From the NCBI GenBank assembly GCA_022827195.1, contig JAJDTL010000040.1, positions 62,001 through 126,000 of the forward strand: a stretch of DNA of 64,000 bases, written 5' to 3'. The stretch comes from Caldilineaceae bacterium (GTDB taxonomy: Bacteria; Chloroflexota; Anaerolineae; Caldilineales; Caldilineaceae). Shown one piece after another: positions 17,462 to 25,899 of the stretch (the stretch's first letter is position 1; each line of letters starts with the position of its first letter). A program made the position numbers and the translations under genes. The notes below the pieces were generated by a model. It searched no databases, was not told the origin of the DNA, and was given only the letters and a program-made list of their open reading frames with translations.

Positions 17462-18646
17462 TTATCGTTCGACGAGCCTGATGCGTCGGTTGTAGATGTT
17501 CATCAGGAGAGAGGTCAGCAGACTGAGACACAGGTAAGTGCCCATGATCATGGTAAACATCTCGATCTCGCGGCCGGTCTGATTGAGGATCGTGTTGCCG
17601 GCTACGGCGAAGAGGTCTGGGTAGCCGATGGCGATGGCCAGGGATGAGTTCTTGGTCAGGTTCAGGTACTGGCTTGTGAGCGGCGGAATGATGACGCGCA
17701 GGGCCTGCGGGAAGATGATGAGGCGCAGGGTCTGGCCAGCCGTAAGGCCGAGCGCGGTGGAGGCTTCGCGCTGGCCCTTGGAAACGGACTGGATGCCGGC
17801 GCGCACGACCTCGGCGATAAAGGCGGCGGTATAGATGATGAGACCTGAGAGCAGGGCCATGAACTGCTGGCTGAGGATCTTCCCACCCTGCGTATTGAAG
17901 CCTTCCAGGAAGGGCTGGTCGAGGGTCAGGGGCTGGGGAAGGAGAACCCAGCCGACGAGGCCCACGGCGGCGACAGTGACAATGAACCAGAGTGTGACGA
18001 GCGGCATTCGCCCGGTGCGTTTGCCCTGCTCGCGCAGGAGGTAGGCGACGACTGCGCCAAGCAGGATGCCAGCCGCGAGCACGATGAGGAAGGTCCCCCA
18101 CGATTCGGTGGGGATGCCCCAAGGTATGGCTACGCCGCGGTTGCTGAGAAATATCGGTCCTGGGAGAATGAATGCTTCGGCAACGCGGGGCAGTTTGAGA
18201 AAGACGGCCTGGCCCCAGAAGATGAGAAGTACGAGAAGCGGAATGTTTCTGAAAATATCGATGTAGACGGAGGCGATGCGGCTCACCAGAAAGTTGGAGG
18301 AAAGGCGCATGACGCCGATAAGGATACCGAGAGCGGTGGCGAAGATTATGCCGAGAAAGGCGACTTGGAAGGTGTTGAGCAGGCCGACGACGAAGGCCCT
18401 GAAATAGGTCCGTTCGCGCGAGTATTCGATCAGGCTTTCGCCGATGTCGAATCCGGCGGCCTGGTTGAGGAAGGTGAAGCTGATGGCGACGCTGTGCTTT
18501 TCGCGCAGGCCGGAGATCATGTTGTTGAAAAAGAAAAGGCCCAGACCTAGGACGATTACGACCATCAGGACCTGGCTGAAGATAGCGAGGTTGCGTTCGT
18601 CGCGGTAGAAGGGCGGACGGACCTGGCTGGCGTGGATGTTTTGCAT
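17462..18646 (-). CDS. aapQ: Amino-acid ABC transporter permease (AapQ-like)
   Basis: A 394-residue permease with about eight membrane segments, the partner of the AapM-like protein. A long periplasmic/insert region separates the first core helices (GLLNTFQVAFLGIIFATALG near 89-108; YIDIFRNIPLLVLLIFWGQ near 131-149) from the C-terminal core. The EAAxxxG-type loop is REASTALGLTAGQTLRLIIFPQALR near 300. The length and split core match AapQ rather than the short HisQ/GlnP. It follows the binding-protein gene after a strong intercistronic hairpin. Confidence 0.92.
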   Translation of the reverse strand: MQNIHASQVRPPFYRDERNLAIFSQVLMVVIVLGLGLFFFNNMISGLREKHSVAISFTFLNQAAGFDIGESLIEYSRERTYFRAFVVGLLNTFQVAFLGIIFATALGILIGVMRLSSNFLVSRIASVYIDIFRNIPLLVLLIFWGQAVFLKLPRVAEAFILPGPIFLSNRGVAIPWGIPTESWGTFLIVLAAGILLGAVVAYLLREQGKRTGRMPLVTLWFIVTVAAVGLVGWVLLPQPLTLDQPFLEGFNTQGGKILSQQFMALLSGLIIYTAAFIAEVVRAGIQSVSKGQREASTALGLTAGQTLRLIIFPQALRVIIPPLTSQYLNLTKNSSLAIAIGYPDLFAVAGNTILNQTGREIEMFTMIMGTYLCLSLLTSLLMNIYNRRIRLVER

Positions 18647-18696
18647 GACAGGTCCCTCAGAAGAGGGTCTCGGGGCCTAGTGAAGGTGAATGGGAA

Positions 18697-18744
18697 GGCA
18701 GACGAACAGCGGACAGGAATGGCCTGTGCCACCGTTCGTCTGCC
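18697..18744 (-). other. Strong intercistronic hairpin between aapJ and aapQ
   Basis: GGCAGACGAAC (18697-18707) pairs perfectly with GTTCGTCTGCC (18734-18744), and inside it ACAGG (18713-18717) pairs with CCTGT (18723-18727) around a 5-base loop. No T run follows. Such hairpins after binding-protein genes usually block 3' exonucleases so that the binding protein is made in excess over the permeases. Confidence 0.6.
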
Positions 18745-18753
18745 GGAACGATC

Positions 18754-19851
18754 TTACCGGATGGGCGGCGCGTACAGGATGCCGCCGTCGGTGTAGAGGC
18801 TGTTCAGGCCGCGGGGCAGGTCAAATACCGTGTCCGGGCCGAGGTTGCGGTTGTAGATTTCGGCGTAGTTGCCGACCTGCTTGATGACGTCCACGAAGCA
18901 GCCGGAGTTTTCAATACCGACCTTGGCGCAGAAGTCACCCTCGAGGCCGAGCAGCCTGCGGATGTTGGGGTCTTCGCTGCCCATGAAGCTGTCGATATTA
19001 CCGGAGTCGATGCCGGCCTCTTCGGCGATCATGGTCGCGTAGACGACCCAATTGACGATGTCGAACCACTGATCATCGCCATGGCGGACGGCGGGGCCCA
19101 AGGGCTCCTTGGAGAGCGTCACGTTGAGAATGACGTGGTCGGCCGGCGCGGAGAGCGTGGTCTGGCGGGAAACGAGGCTCGACTTGTCGGTTGTGACGGC
19201 GTCGCAGCGGCCCTCCTCGTAGGCGGTGAAGGACTGGTCGAAGTCTTCGAAGACGACCGCTTCATAGTTGACCCCGGCGGCGGCGAACTGGTCGGCAAGG
19301 TTAAGCTCGGTGGTCGTACCTGTGACGACGCAAACGGAGGCGCCCTCCAGGTCCGGGAGTGTTACCACGCCGCTCTCTTTGCGTACCATGAGGCCCTGGC
19401 CATCGTAGAAGGTGGTGGGCCCGAAGTTCATGCCCAGGTCGGTGTCGCGCGACATGGTCCAGGTGGTGTTGCGGATGATGACGTCGCCTTCCCCGCTTGA
19501 GAGGATGGTGAAGCGCTCTCGGGCGGTGGCAGGCCGCACTTCAAGCGCGTTGGCGTCGCCGAAAATGGCGGCTGCGATGGCGCGGCAGTAATCGACGTCA
19601 AAGCCGGAGAAGTTGCCTTCGGAGTCGAGGAAGCCGAAGCCGGGCAGCTGGGAGTTGCCGATGCAAACAAGCTTGCCGCGTTCCTGGACAATGCTCAGGG
19701 TTGACTGGACTTCCTGCATTGGGGCGGCGGCCGGCTCGTCGGATTCGACGACTTCGGGGCCTGCGGAGGGGCCCATGCAGGCGGCGATGATCATGCCGAC
19801 GACCATCGCCAGGATCATGCCCGTCCTGTTGATTCTCTTCATGCTCTTCAT
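18754..19851 (-). CDS. aapJ: Amino-acid ABC transporter substrate-binding lipoprotein (AapJ-like)
   Basis: A 365-residue solute-binding protein of the polar amino-acid family 3. A lipoprotein signal ends MIIAAC with Cys25 as the lipid-anchored residue, followed by an acidic/Ala-rich linker. The mature part begins STLSIVQERGKLVCIGN, contains LPGFGFLDSEGNFSGFDVDYCRAIAAAIFG and RPATARERFTIL, and has the extended C-terminal region typical of AapJ (two extra Cys around ENSGCFVDVIKQVGN). ATG 19851 is chosen because AAGGAG lies six bases upstream; the frame is open to 19890. General L-amino-acid or glutamate uptake is the likely role. Confidence 0.93.
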   Translation of the reverse strand: MKSMKRINRTGMILAMVVGMIIAACMGPSAGPEVVESDEPAAAPMQEVQSTLSIVQERGKLVCIGNSQLPGFGFLDSEGNFSGFDVDYCRAIAAAIFGDANALEVRPATARERFTILSSGEGDVIIRNTTWTMSRDTDLGMNFGPTTFYDGQGLMVRKESGVVTLPDLEGASVCVVTGTTTELNLADQFAAAGVNYEAVVFEDFDQSFTAYEEGRCDAVTTDKSSLVSRQTTLSAPADHVILNVTLSKEPLGPAVRHGDDQWFDIVNWVVYATMIAEEAGIDSGNIDSFMGSEDPNIRRLLGLEGDFCAKVGIENSGCFVDVIKQVGNYAEIYNRNLGPDTVFDLPRGLNSLYTDGGILYAPPIR

Positions 19852-20014
19852 TCCTTTCTCCTTGTGGTGGCTGTGTGAAGACGTGAACACGGTTGGCTTG
19901 GCGTGCCGCCCCAGGGCGATACGTCAGATGGAGACCTAATGGAGGCGCGGTTCCCCGCCAGAAATCTGCGCCGCCCGTCAGCCTCACTGAAGGCCGCTCG
20001 AACGCGGTGCGTGC

Positions 20015-20043
20015 CGTATAAAACAGTATAGAACAAGTTGCAA
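20015..20043 (-). promoter_or_regulatory. Candidate promoter of the aap operon
   Basis: On the minus strand TTGCAA (20038-20043), 17 bases and TATACG (20015-20020) precede aapJ, leaving a leader of about 155 bases. Both boxes are imperfect, but the region is the most AT-rich in the 510-base divergent gap (19852-20363), which holds no gene. Confidence 0.4.
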
Positions 20044-20262
20044 ATGGCAGCAAAAGCCTTATTTTAGGGACGGTTGGGCCTCTTCCGCGCTTGCAGGTCC
20101 AGCCGCGACGTTACGCGAATTCACGCGAAGAACCAGTTGAGAAGGCTCTTCGCGATCAGGCAAGTTGAGTCCCTTTGGATGGCGGTAGAAATACGACGCG
20201 GGCGTCAACTGTTCGGGACGGGCAGGGGACGGGATTTCTTTGGAGGTGGTTGTCCGCTGGTC

Positions 20263-20268
20263 TATAAT
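20263..20268 (+). promoter_or_regulatory. Candidate -10 box of the zinc-ribbon gene
   Basis: A consensus TATAAT lies 95 bases before ATG 20364. The matching -35 (TTTGGA, 18 bases upstream) is weak. Confidence 0.4.
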
Positions 20269-20363
20269 CAAATCAGATTTCAGCCTCTGGAACTTTGGTT
20301 CGGGCCGTCGGCGTTTGGGGAGATTGGTGCGTAGCCGCGGCGGCAGCCCGACAGGAGAAGCAT

Positions 20364-20939
20364 ATGCCGGCAGATCTGTCGAACACGATAGCAACAGTCA
20401 TCGGGATTCTTGTCGCTCTGTTGGGCGCGTTTCTGTTCGCCTTTTGGGTGGCGATGGGCATTTGGACGTTTAACGACATCCGCAGCCGCACCCGAGACTG
20501 GCTTGCGATCGGGCTGGCCAGCCTGCTGGTGATGATCTTTCCCCTCGTCGGCCTCATCCTCTATTTCATGATCCGCCCAAGGGAGACACTGGCCGATGTA
20601 TTCGACCGTGCCCTGGAGGAGGAGTCGCTTTTGCGGGAGCTGGAAGCGACACTGAGTTGCCACCGCTGCGGTCTGCCCGTACAGGAGGCGTGGAACTACT
20701 GCTCGAACTGCCACAGCCAGCTTCGCTTTGCTTGCCCCACCTGCGGAAAACCGATGCGCCACGAATGGAGCATCTGCGTCAGCTGCGGTGCGGACCAGCC
20801 GGACAGTCAACACGCCGCGAGGCAGCTGACGTACGACGGGAGCAGGGGGGAGCCGGCCAGCCAGCCCGTGCAGGAGGAGGCTATCGTGGACGACTCAGCT
20901 TTCCGGCCGCCGGTTCAGGGCGCAGGGCAGAGAAGATAG
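20364..20939 (+). CDS. Membrane protein with two zinc ribbons
   Basis: A 191-residue protein with two N-terminal membrane helices (about residues 8-32 and 44-68, the second ending PLVGLILYFMIRP) followed by a cytoplasmic part with paired CxxC motifs: CHRCG, CSNCH, CPTCG and CVSCG between about 97 and 148. These make two zinc ribbons like those of double-zinc-ribbon proteins. The tail is hydrophilic. ATG 20364 has AGGAG six bases upstream; the open frame begins earlier but without a binding site. No function is known; it may be a membrane-anchored adaptor. Confidence 0.8.
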   Translation: MPADLSNTIATVIGILVALLGAFLFAFWVAMGIWTFNDIRSRTRDWLAIGLASLLVMIFPLVGLILYFMIRPRETLADVFDRALEEESLLRELEATLSCHRCGLPVQEAWNYCSNCHSQLRFACPTCGKPMRHEWSICVSCGADQPDSQHAARQLTYDGSRGEPASQPVQEEAIVDDSAFRPPVQGAGQRR

Positions 20940-21097
20940 CCAGGTTTTTGAGATGGCCTGATCAACAGACGTTGTCGTCATGCCCGATCTGCCTGCCCAA
21001 AGGTACGGACCGACAAGTGACTCCCTGATCAACCGGCAGGACGGCGCCAGGAGTTGGAATTGCCTGTTTCCCAACGCAATCCAACAGGAGTCCCAGC

Positions 21098-21805
21098 GTG
21101 GTCGTAAGCGCTCCCGCTCAATCCCCATTTGACAGCCAGAAAGGTCCGAGCCGACCGCCGCTCCAAAGCGGCGATCAACTCAGCCGCGCCGAATTTCGGC
21201 GGCGCTACGCTCTTTATCCAGAAATCAAGAAGGCTGAGCTCATTGAAGGCGTCGTGATTGTGGGTTCCCCCGTCCATAGACGGCACGGCAGGCCGCATTT
21301 TCACTTCGTTTCGATCCTGGGCACGTATACCGCTCACACGCCCGGATTGGTTGCAGGCGACAACGAGTCGGTCGTTCTCGATGAGGACAATGAAGTTCAG
21401 CCGGACCTGTTTGTCGGGATCGATTCTACACAGGGCGGACAGTTGACCGACGCCGAGAAGGGGCCGCTGGCTGGCGTGCCCGAATTCATTGTTGAGATCG
21501 CGGCAAGCAGTGCCTCGTATGACCTGCACAGCAAGTTCGTTGTCTACCTCCGCAGCGGCGTGCGGGAATATCTCGTGCTCCTGGCTTACGAGCGGGAGAT
21601 GCGTTTCTTCCGGCTGGAGGACGGCGAGTTCAGGGAAGTGCTGCCGGACGAGGACGGGGTGACCCGCAGCCAGATTCTACCCGGCTTCTGGTTTCGGTCC
21701 GACTGGTTCTGGGAAGGCAAAATGAGTGAACTGTTGCAGCTTGTGCAGGAAGGCCTGGCATCGCGGGAGCACCGGGAGTTTGCGGCAAAGCTAGCGGCAA
21801 GGTAG
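21098..21805 (+). CDS. Uma2-family (DUF820) putative restriction endonuclease
   Basis: A 235-residue member of the Uma2 family, longer than the first copy. Visible core residues: Glu in KAELIEGVV near 48-56, the Asp in NEVQPDLFVGI near 102, then PEFIVEIAASSASYDLHSK near 125-143 and a VREYLVL strand. The C-terminal 30 residues are an added helical tail. GTG 21098 has AGGAG eight bases upstream. It shares only the fold with the 11-kb copy, so the two are not recent duplicates. Biological role unknown. Confidence 0.87.
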   Translation: MVVSAPAQSPFDSQKGPSRPPLQSGDQLSRAEFRRRYALYPEIKKAELIEGVVIVGSPVHRRHGRPHFHFVSILGTYTAHTPGLVAGDNESVVLDEDNEVQPDLFVGIDSTQGGQLTDAEKGPLAGVPEFIVEIAASSASYDLHSKFVVYLRSGVREYLVLLAYEREMRFFRLEDGEFREVLPDEDGVTRSQILPGFWFRSDWFWEGKMSELLQLVQEGLASREHREFAAKLAAR

Positions 21806-21822
21806 CACGGGAAACCCTTTGA

Positions 21823-21848
21823 AACAGCCCCTTGTAACAGCCCCTTAT
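21823..21848. repeat. Two tandem copies of a 13-base repeat
   Basis: AACAGCCCCTTGT is followed directly by AACAGCCCCTTAT and then a partial AACAG, in the gap between the Uma2 gene and the convergent TPP-enzyme gene. Confidence 0.6.
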
Positions 21849-21872
21849 AACAGTACTGTGGTGCGCACGCCA

Positions 21873-23513
21873 CTACCTGTCAGCCTTTTTCGTCGCCCTG
21901 GGAGCGGACATCATCGACCAGGGCGCCGGCATTTCACCCACAGGCACTTCAATTAGAACGGGCAGTTCCGCCCCGAAGGCTTCGTCAAGAGCTTTTCGAA
22001 GTTCGCCGGGCGTATGCACGCGCAGACCGAGCGCGCCAAAAGAGCGTGCGAAGTCGACAAAGTCGGGATTGTGCAGCTCGCTGGCGATGACGCGCCCGCC
22101 GTAACTCTCCTTCTGCATGCGCTTTACATTGCCGAAGGCTCCATCGTTGAAGACGACCGTGACGGTGTTGATTCCGTGTTTGACGGCGGTCGCCAGCTCC
22201 GTCGCACCGAAGAGGAAGCCACCGTCACCGGTCACGGAGAGAACCGGCCTGTCGGGCGCGGCGACCTTCGCACCGAGCGCGGTGGGAAAGCCCCAGCCGA
22301 GCGTGCCCTGGTAGTTGGCGGTGAGATAGGTCCTAGGTTTGAATACGGGCATGGCGGTGCGGCTGACGTAGCTGATCTGGGTAATCTCCTCGACGCAGAT
22401 CCCGTCCTCTGGGAGGGCGTCTCGCAGCGCGCGCACGAAGCTGAACTGGGGTTGGACCGCCTCGTAGATCGCATCCATTTCGTCCTGCAAGGCCAGCATT
22501 TCAACGCGGCGCGACGGCCGGTCACGCCTGTGCCGCGCCAGGGCCGGGAGGAGAGCATTTAGCGCGTCGCGGCTCTCCGCGACGATCGGCAGTTGTGCTG
22601 TCCCGTGCCTGCTGAGTTCGTCTGGATCGACGTCGACGCGAATCAGGTGGAGGTCGTGCGGCTTGCCCCAGTCCATTAGCGGCGTCGTGAGGCGCGTGCC
22701 GATGGCGATGGCAGCGTCGGCCTGTTCCCAAAGCCGCTGGCCCGGGCCGAAGCTATGGCTGAACGGGTTGCGGCTGGATAGGACGCCGCGGCCGCTGCTG
22801 CTGGCGACTACGGGCGCCTGAAGGGCATCGGAGAGGGCGCGGACTTCCTCGCTCGCGTCCATGGCGCCCCCGCCAACGAGTATCAGTGGGCTGTGGGCGC
22901 GGCTGAGGATGCGGGCGGCCTCTTCGATCGCGCCTTCTTCGACGGCGGGGCGTCCACGCTGCCGGGGCGGGTCGACGTCGTTGAATTCGGCTTTGCCGGA
23001 TAGGACGTTTAGGGGCACCTCGAGGCCAACCGGCCGGGGGCGACCGGAGTGTAGCTGGCTGATTGCCTCGTTCAGGAGACGGGGCAGTTCTTGCGGCGTT
23101 TCGACGCGCTGGGCCCACTTGGTGAGGGAGCGCATGACGCCGAGCTGGTCCGGGATTTCGTGCAACATTCCGTAGCCGCGCCCGATCTGGTCTGTTCTGA
23201 TCTGGCCGGCGAGGCAGAGGACAGGCGCGTTGGTGGCGTAGGCGGTGGAGAGCGCGGCAGTCGTGTTGAGGAAGCCGGGGCCGGGCACGACAACGTAGGC
23301 GCCGGTCCTGCCGGAGGCGAGCGCGTATCCGAGCGCCATGTAGGCGGCGCCCTGCTCGTGGCGGGTGTGGACAAGGCGCAAGCGCTCGCCGGCGTCATAG
23401 GCGGCCGTGTAGAAATAGTCGTTCTGCACGCCGGGCAGCCCGAAGATTGTGTCGATGCCGTGGGCGAACAGGCCGTGCACGAGGGCCTCGCCTCCCGTTC
23501 GGGTCTTTGCCAT
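21873..23513 (-). CDS. Thiamine-pyrophosphate enzyme, acetolactate-synthase-like
   Basis: A 546-residue three-domain TPP enzyme resembling the large subunit of acetolactate synthase, glyoxylate carboligase and benzoylformate decarboxylase. The catalytic Glu53 that activates TPP is in THRHEQGAAYMA, the central domain has the PLILVGGGA motif near 213, and the Mg/TPP motif runs GDGGFLFGATELATAVKHG with a downstream Asn-Asp (VVFNDGAFGNVK). There is no small-subunit gene nearby, which argues against a housekeeping IlvB. It overlaps no neighbour but follows an enolase-superfamily gene by 24 bases, so it probably acts on a keto acid made by that enzyme. Exact substrate unknown. Confidence 0.88.
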   Translation of the reverse strand: MAKTRTGGEALVHGLFAHGIDTIFGLPGVQNDYFYTAAYDAGERLRLVHTRHEQGAAYMALGYALASGRTGAYVVVPGPGFLNTTAALSTAYATNAPVLCLAGQIRTDQIGRGYGMLHEIPDQLGVMRSLTKWAQRVETPQELPRLLNEAISQLHSGRPRPVGLEVPLNVLSGKAEFNDVDPPRQRGRPAVEEGAIEEAARILSRAHSPLILVGGGAMDASEEVRALSDALQAPVVASSSGRGVLSSRNPFSHSFGPGQRLWEQADAAIAIGTRLTTPLMDWGKPHDLHLIRVDVDPDELSRHGTAQLPIVAESRDALNALLPALARHRRDRPSRRVEMLALQDEMDAIYEAVQPQFSFVRALRDALPEDGICVEEITQISYVSRTAMPVFKPRTYLTANYQGTLGWGFPTALGAKVAAPDRPVLSVTGDGGFLFGATELATAVKHGINTVTVVFNDGAFGNVKRMQKESYGGRVIASELHNPDFVDFARSFGALGLRVHTPGELRKALDEAFGAELPVLIEVPVGEMPAPWSMMSAPRATKKADR

Positions 23514-23537
23514 GCTCTTGCGTCCTTTATGTGAGAG

Positions 23538-24662
23538 CTAGTGTGCCACAGAGCCGTCGGCGTGAAAGTTGCCTAAGATCTGTTTAGGTGTGTACGGGTA
23601 GCGGTCGAGGCTCTTCTCGTCGATCTCAAGCCCAATGCCGGGTCGGCCGGAGACGAGCAGATAGCCGCCGTCGCGTGTGACGGGCCAGTCGACGATCTCG
23701 TTGTACACGTCAGCGCCGGTGTGGCTCTCCATGAGAAAGTAGTTGGGAATCGAAGCGGCCAGCTGGCAGAAAGCAGCGATGTTGACGGGGCTGCCCATGA
23801 GGTGGGGGAAGACGCCAACAAAGGCTGCTTCAGCGATGGCCGCGATCTTCTTTAGCTGGGTAAAGCCGCCGGCAAGCGAGAGGTCGGGGCGGACCAGGCT
23901 GACGATCTTGCGATCGATGAGGTCTTTGAACTGGAAGATGTTGTGGAAGCGCTCGCCGGTGGCCATCGGCAGGGGGACGCTCTTGGCGATGTACTCCATG
24001 GCCTCCAGGCTTTCGGGGGCGAGCGGGTCTTCGTAATAGAGGATCCGAAAGGGGAGCAGCTCGTGGGCCAGGGTGATCGCCTCTTCGGGGCGCAGATTGC
24101 GGTGGATCTCGAGGCCCAGATCGATTTCGAAGCCGATGGCGTCGCGCACGGCTGCTACCATGGCGACGGCGTCTCCGATCACCTGGGAGGCCGTCTTACG
24201 CTCGAATCCGGGCAGGAAAGGTGACATGCGCAGGGAGAGATAGCCTGCGGCTACCTGCTCCCGGGCGCTTTCGGCGCAAGCCGCGGCGGTGGCGCCGCCT
24301 ATATTCTGAAAGACCTTGACCTTGTCGCGCACTCTGCCGCCCAAGAGCCTGTGAACAGGCTGGCCGACCGCTTTTCCGGCAATGTCCCAAAGAGCAATGT
24401 CGATTGCGCTGAGCGCCGCGCTGAGGGCGGCGCCCATGAAATGCGTATCGCGGCTGACCGTTTGAAAGTGATGCTCTATGCGGGAAGGGTCTTTGCCGAC
24501 ATAGTAATGGCTGAGATTGAGGATGGCGCGATGGACCATGCCGTGATGGGCCCAGAGGCCGGCTTCACCGTTGCCGACGATGCCCTGATCGGTGTAGACG
24601 CGCACGAGCAGGAATCTGTCCGCAAGGAAGGGTGTGATCCTTTCGATCTTCAATTGCCTCAT
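23538..24662 (-). CDS. Mandelate racemase/muconate lactonizing-family enzyme
   Basis: A 374-residue enolase-superfamily enzyme, probably an acid-sugar dehydratase. The N-terminal capping domain is followed by a barrel whose ligands line up as E185-x-H187 (GLEIHRN), E211 (YYEDPLAPE) and E237 (ATGERFHN), with a late FPHLMGSPV histidine. The D-galactonate/mannonate dehydratase group has D-x-H at the first position, so Glu here is a variation that could still bind Mg. It lies 24 bases upstream of the TPP enzyme gene on the same strand. A dehydratase yielding a 2-keto-3-deoxy acid used by the TPP enzyme is a reasonable inference, not proven. Confidence 0.88.
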   Translation of the reverse strand: MRQLKIERITPFLADRFLLVRVYTDQGIVGNGEAGLWAHHGMVHRAILNLSHYYVGKDPSRIEHHFQTVSRDTHFMGAALSAALSAIDIALWDIAGKAVGQPVHRLLGGRVRDKVKVFQNIGGATAAACAESAREQVAAGYLSLRMSPFLPGFERKTASQVIGDAVAMVAAVRDAIGFEIDLGLEIHRNLRPEEAITLAHELLPFRILYYEDPLAPESLEAMEYIAKSVPLPMATGERFHNIFQFKDLIDRKIVSLVRPDLSLAGGFTQLKKIAAIAEAAFVGVFPHLMGSPVNIAAFCQLAASIPNYFLMESHTGADVYNEIVDWPVTRDGGYLLVSGRPGIGLEIDEKSLDRYPYTPKQILGNFHADGSVAH

Positions 24663-24820
24663 TCCGTTGTGGTGGGGTCTACGGTCGTCTCGTTTTCCGG
24701 CTGCTGAATTCGCGAGTTGCCGGCAGCGGCCGGCGCGGCCCGTTATGAGGGTACGCGTGCATGGTAACGAACAGGTCTGCCGATGTCAAAGGCGACGGTC
24801 GCTAAGCACGCTGGCCAGGT

Positions 24821-24848
24821 TTGACAAATCGCCCTGCGCCTCTATAGT
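24821..24848 (+). promoter_or_regulatory. Sigma70-type promoter of the PhyH gene at 24.9 kb
   Basis: A perfect TTGACA (24821-24826) and TATAGT (24843-24848) are spaced by 16 bases, about 40 bases before ATG 24889. Confidence 0.65.
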
Positions 24849-24888
24849 TCATTGGCAAGGACTCCCTCGTATCTACAGGAGCGATCCC

Positions 24889-25728
24889 ATGGACAGGAGC
24901 TGGCTGCAACACGCCCTGACGGTGGACGAAGAGCGCAGATTTGCCGAACAGGGATACTTGATCATCGAGAACGCGATCCCGCAGGAGCTGGTTGACCGTG
25001 CCACTGCCGTGGTTGACCGGATCACAGCCGAAGAAAAGGCACGGGAGGGACTGGGTGCGAACGACGGGATCAACATCTTTGACTTCATCGGACAGGATGA
25101 TGTCTTCCTGGAACTGCTCGACTACCCAACGACGTTTCCCAAGGTCTGGGGAATTCTGGGCTGGAACATCCAACTGTACCATTCGCACACGATAATCACG
25201 CCGCCCAACGCCGCTTCCGGCCCTGGACAGCAAGGCCTGAACTGGCACAAGGACAGCGGACGTCTCAACAACGAGCTGGAAACGGACCCTCAGCCGCGCA
25301 TTTCGCTGAAAGTGGCCTTTTTCCTGACTGACACGTCGGAGCTGGGACGAGCGAACCTCTATGTAATTCCCGGCAGCCACCTCCTGAACAAGCTGCCGGT
25401 AGACGAAGCGAAGAAGCCGAAAGGGGGGCTGGCAGTGCAGGCGAAGCCGGGTGACGCGGTCTTCTTCGACCGGCGAATCTGGCACTCGTCGAGTCCCAAC
25501 ACGTCCGAGGTGCCCCGCAAAGTGCTGTTCTACGGCTACAGTTACCGCTGGCTGCGGCCGCGGGACAACATGACTGTGGACCACCTAATGGGTCGGATCG
25601 GTCCGATCCGAAGGCAGCTGCTGGGCGCGGCGCCGAGCGGGTGGCACGGCTACTCCTCGCCGAAGCCGGAGGATGTGCCCTTGCGGGCTTGGCTGCAGGA
25701 GAACGTTGGCGAGCAGGTTGCGGCTTGA
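24889..25728 (+). CDS. Phytanoyl-CoA dioxygenase (PhyH) family protein
   Basis: A 279-residue Fe(II)/2-oxoglutarate oxygenase with a complete facial triad: H120-K-D122 (NWHKDSGR) and the distal His near 203 (RRIWHSSSPN), plus an Arg about ten residues later for 2-oxoglutarate. ATG 24889 is supported by AGGAG seven bases upstream and a good promoter; the frame is open earlier but without signals. It is divergent from the enolase-superfamily/TPP pair. Substrate unknown; homologues hydroxylate small molecules or lipids. Confidence 0.9.
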   Translation: MDRSWLQHALTVDEERRFAEQGYLIIENAIPQELVDRATAVVDRITAEEKAREGLGANDGINIFDFIGQDDVFLELLDYPTTFPKVWGILGWNIQLYHSHTIITPPNAASGPGQQGLNWHKDSGRLNNELETDPQPRISLKVAFFLTDTSELGRANLYVIPGSHLLNKLPVDEAKKPKGGLAVQAKPGDAVFFDRRIWHSSSPNTSEVPRKVLFYGYSYRWLRPRDNMTVDHLMGRIGPIRRQLLGAAPSGWHGYSSPKPEDVPLRAWLQENVGEQVAA

Positions 25729-25899
25729 GTTGGCGAACCGCGGCGGGAGCATGAAAATCGTTGCAGGTCAGATCAAGGTGGGGAGTGTCTGGCACGTCGC
25801 GATGCCCGGCCTGACTCTAGTCTCGAAGCCCGACTCCTCAGTTTTCCATCCTTTCGATTCCCCGGACTTATGGCGTCGTATTGAGTTTACGGGCGTCTG

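Noticed and set aside
20059..20394. 111-codon minus-strand frame between aapJ and the zinc-ribbon gene
   Set aside because: It covers the divergent promoter region and the start of the zinc-ribbon gene, with no motif.
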